Origin: Gammaproteobacteria bacterium
Lineage (GTDB): Bacteria > Pseudomonadota > Gammaproteobacteria > Ga0077536
Direction of reading: 5' to 3'
Assembly (NCBI GenBank): GCA_024234975.1
Contig: JACKNH010000004.1
Span: 310,001-374,000, forward strand
DNA: 64,000 nucleotides
In this document: positions 61,911 through 64,000 of the stretch, piece by piece
Position numbering within the stretch: position 1 is the stretch's first letter
How the letters are laid out: each line of letters opens with the position of its first letter
The notes under the pieces: model-generated
Databases searched by the model: none
What the model saw: the letters and a program-made list of their open reading frames with translations, nothing else
Told to the model about the DNA's origin: nothing
Translations under genes and position numbers: made by a program

Positions 61911-62411
61911 TCACGCGTTCGAAGGCAGAAGTCCGGCCATGCGCAGCCAGTCCCGAGCGTCCTCGGCATCGTGGAGAAACCAGGTCCGCGCGCTGCCCAG
62001 CCGGAAGCTGTAGCCCCATTCGTCCATATCCGACAGCATGGCGTCCTCGCCAAAATCCGGGATCTGCCGCGCCAACAGAATGGACAGGTAACATACGCCA
62101 CATTCCTCAATGGGGTCCCCGCCAGCATCGGTATCCAGCTGGCTCCGGCGCACGTCGTCCATGCAGATTGCATGGCAAGCCTCGTGCAATACGGAATGCG
62201 TCGGCGTGTCGCCGCGTAAGTAAACGGTATTCCCGATCAAGCCGGCCTCGGGCGTGCCCCAGTAGCTGCCTGGAATCAGGCAATCGGCGTCGACCCAATG
62301 CAACGTGAGGTCGAATCTGGCGAGAATCGCCGTCAGGGTAACGGCCGACGCGGAGTCAGGAGTTGTGAGATAGTGCATGGGCTGTGAGATAGAAGGCGTT
62401 ACTTGCTCCAT
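61911..62411 (-). CDS. HExxH-containing protein, possibly a zinc metallopeptidase
   Basis: The 166-residue protein contains SVLHEACHAICMD near residue 80, an HExxH motif. About 25 residues later comes IEECGVCYLSILL, where an acidic residue could be a third zinc ligand, as in ImmA/IrrE-like peptidases (E-E-x2-x-L pattern). No signal peptide or membrane helix is visible. It has the same direction as the TIR-like gene 186 bases downstream. ATG 62411 is chosen; ATG 62378 and TTG 62444 are possible. Family not certain. Confidence 0.6.
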   Translation of the reverse strand: MEQVTPSISQPMHYLTTPDSASAVTLTAILARFDLTLHWVDADCLIPGSYWGTPEAGLIGNTVYLRGDTPTHSVLHEACHAICMDDVRRSQLDTDAGGDPIEECGVCYLSILLARQIPDFGEDAMLSDMDEWGYSFRLGSARTWFLHDAEDARDWLRMAGLLPSNA

Positions 62412-62510
62412 GATACTTTGTGTCGGCCTGCAGCGGGAGCGCAAGGCGCACGGCCGGGCCGTGTGCTGGACACCGCCCGCGGTCTCTGGCTTCTACCGGG
62501 ATCCGGACCG

Positions 62511-63833
62511 ATGAATTTACAGACACGACTAAGCCTGGTCATCCTGGCAATTTTTCTCCTAGTGATGACGATGGCAACCGGGGTGGCGATTCGTTCGGCA
62601 CAGAGGGCGGTTGCCGCAGATACCGCTGCCACCGGGCGCCTGGTGACAGAAATTATTGCCGCGCTCGCGGGGGGTAATCCGGACGGCGTGGTCTTTGCGT
62701 CAGTGTCTGCACAGTTGAGGCAGTTTGCGGAAAGGCATCACCTGGAGCTGGCTGAAGTACCGGTCAGCAGTGCACCGCCGACAGGCGCACAGGTGCAGCA
62801 GGTCGCGGTCGCTCCAGGTTGGTTTCGCCGCCTTGTCACACCGGCGGCAAACCAGCAGCGCGCCGTGATTGGCGCGGCGCGGGCTATCGGCGTGACGGTA
62901 TCGCCGGAGGCGGAGATCAATGAGGCGTGGAGTGAATTCCGGACGTTGCTGAGCGTCATCCTGGTATTCGCCGTCCTGACGACCGCCTTGGTGTTCGGCG
63001 GTATTCGCCGTGGCCTGCGCCCACTTGCCGGTATCATCGACGGGCTGGTCGAAATTGGACGTGGCAACTATGCTGCCAGGCTTACCCGGCCCGGGCTGCC
63101 CGAGCTGCGGCGTGTCGTTGACCACGTCAACGGTATCGCAACGGATCTGGAACAGGCGCGGCAGCACGCGCTCAGCCTCGCCAGGCGCAATCTGCAGATC
63201 CAAGAAGAGGAAAGAAGCTACCTGGCCAGAGAGTTGCACGATGAGCTGGGCCAGTCGTTGAGCGCCATCAAGGCAGTTGCGGTCTATATCGACCAGCGGG
63301 CGCGACACGCGGATCTTGAGCTTGCGGCCAGTGCCAGAACAATCGCAGATATTACCAATGACGTATTCGGTATCGTCAGGCGGATGATGCATCGACTGAA
63401 GCCGGCGGCACTCAGCAAACATGGCCTGGTACCAGCGCTTGAGCAGTTAGTCGATGATTGGAATGCGCGTCAGTCCGAGGTTTTCTGTTCATTGGAATTG
63501 AAGCGTGTGGCCGGCTCGGCGGGCGAATCGACGGCGGTCGCGTTGTATCGTGTTGTGCAGGAAGCCTTGACCAACGTCGTCCGGCATGCAAACGCCCAGC
63601 GGGTGACGGTTACTCTGGATATTCCACCGCAAGAGTCGTTGTCGTTGATCATTGAAGACGACGGTTGCGGATTCGATGTCCGCGGCCAGGCAGCAGGCTT
63701 CGGACTGGCGGGTATCCGTGAGCGGGTTCTGGCGGCTGGCGGGCGGTGTACGCTCACCACGGCGCCAACCAAAGGCACGCGAATCGAAGTGGTGATTGCA
63801 CGGCCTGTGCACACAAAGGGAAGCCAAGCGTGA
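62511..63833 (+). CDS. NarL-class sensor histidine kinase (HisKA_3)
   Basis: The 440-residue protein has an N-terminal membrane helix (about 8-28), a periplasmic part, a second helix near 145-165, a HAMP-like linker (LRPLAGIIDGLVEIGRGNYAARL near 172) and a HisKA_3 dimerisation domain with EERSYLARELHDELGQSLSAI near 232, where His is the phosphate acceptor. A HATPase_c domain follows with VQEALTNVVRHANAQRV near 357 and EDDGCGFDV near 385. GGACC precedes ATG 62511. It overlaps the following response-regulator start (GTGA), its probable partner. Confidence 0.87.
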   Translation: MNLQTRLSLVILAIFLLVMTMATGVAIRSAQRAVAADTAATGRLVTEIIAALAGGNPDGVVFASVSAQLRQFAERHHLELAEVPVSSAPPTGAQVQQVAVAPGWFRRLVTPAANQQRAVIGAARAIGVTVSPEAEINEAWSEFRTLLSVILVFAVLTTALVFGGIRRGLRPLAGIIDGLVEIGRGNYAARLTRPGLPELRRVVDHVNGIATDLEQARQHALSLARRNLQIQEEERSYLARELHDELGQSLSAIKAVAVYIDQRARHADLELAASARTIADITNDVFGIVRRMMHRLKPAALSKHGLVPALEQLVDDWNARQSEVFCSLELKRVAGSAGESTAVALYRVVQEALTNVVRHANAQRVTVTLDIPPQESLSLIIEDDGCGFDVRGQAAGFGLAGIRERVLAAGGRCTLTTAPTKGTRIEVVIARPVHTKGSQA

Positions 63834-64000
63834 CTGAGCGTGGAATTCGCATTCTGCTGGTGGATGACCACGCCGTGGTCCGTGCCGGCTACCGGTTGTT
63901 GCTGCAGAACGCGCCGGCGATAACGATTGTCGCCGAAGCCGAAGACGGCGAATCGGCGTACCGCGCGTTCGTGGAATCCCGGCCTGACGTCGTGGTCATG
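63830..64000 (+). CDS. NarL/FixJ-type response regulator, receiver domain (partial)
   Basis: The first 57 residues are present: GIRILLVDDHAVVRAGYRLL, then AEAEDGESAYRAF and RPDVVVM, the latter leading into the phospho-Asp segment cut at the window edge. GTG 63830 overlaps the kinase stop. It is the expected partner of the upstream HisKA_3 kinase; the LuxR-type output domain typical of the class lies outside the window. Confidence 0.85.
   Translation, partial: MTERGIRILLVDDHAVVRAGYRLLLQNAPAITIVAEAEDGESAYRAFVESRPDVVVM

Noticed and set aside
1..64000. CRISPR array or rRNA operon
   Set aside because: No regularly spaced short direct repeats and no rRNA-like sequence were seen by eye on either strand.

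Overview
The window is GC-rich, densely coded chromosomal DNA from a Gammaproteobacterium. The best indicators are argH followed by an algZ/algR-type two-component pair, rsd/algQ, a DksA protein carrying a Lys/Ala-rich histone-like N-terminus, mutY-yggX, tamA-tamB, ilvB-ilvN with a leader-peptide attenuator, and VPxPA-CTERM surface proteins. Together these suggest a free-living, aerobic, outer-membrane-rich lineage near the Xanthomonadales, Nevskiales or Steroidobacteraceae. That placement is inferred from gene content, not from a phylogeny.

Layout. 0.2-3.3 kb: phenolic oxidation, with a p-cresol/vanillyl-alcohol-type flavoprotein, its cytochrome c and a convergent LigW-like decarboxylase. 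3.8-5.1 kb: an MFS transporter. 5.4-7.6 kb: ilvB-ilvN behind a Val-rich leader peptide and a strong hairpin. 7.7-18.7 kb: a divergent iron locus around a Fur-box-like site. One arm encodes an ABC protein with a degenerate ATPase domain, an HlyD adaptor and a TolC-like protein. The other encodes ExbB, two ExbD, TonB, a Fiu-like receptor, an FMN hydroxyacid oxidase and a PiuC hydroxylase. 18.7-24.5 kb: secreted and periplasmic oxidative proteins (unknown secreted protein, DUF6152, cytochrome c', PQQ dehydrogenase, hotdog-like protein).

24.6-28.3 kb is the anomalous segment. It holds one very large beta-strand-repeat, VPLPA-CTERM surface-protein gene whose frame is broken many times, and it ends at the 3' end of a tRNA-Phe gene. 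A near-copy of that tRNA 3' end lies at the other edge, so it looks like a remnant of a tRNA-targeted insertion. 28.3-50 kb is mostly housekeeping: yggX, mutY, asmA, argH, algZ/algR-like, rsmE, terB-like, rsd, a Ser/Thr kinase, an AddB/AddA-like recombination nuclease pair, a second VPxPA-CTERM protein, a PAS/LuxR response regulator and the DksA-like protein. 50.3-64 kb: two small cytochromes c, dienelactone hydrolase, HD protein, mgtE with a soluble partner gene, an MscS-like channel, tamA-tamB, a TIR-like (ThsB/DUF1863-type) protein, an HExxH protein and a NarL-type two-component system cut by the window edge.

Most striking points: the iron-linked exporter that lacks every ATP-binding and hydrolysis motif; the tRNA-Phe-bounded segment; the ilv leader peptide; the isolated TIR-like gene beside an HExxH gene; and paired CATATG-centred dyads upstream of the PAS/LuxR regulator.
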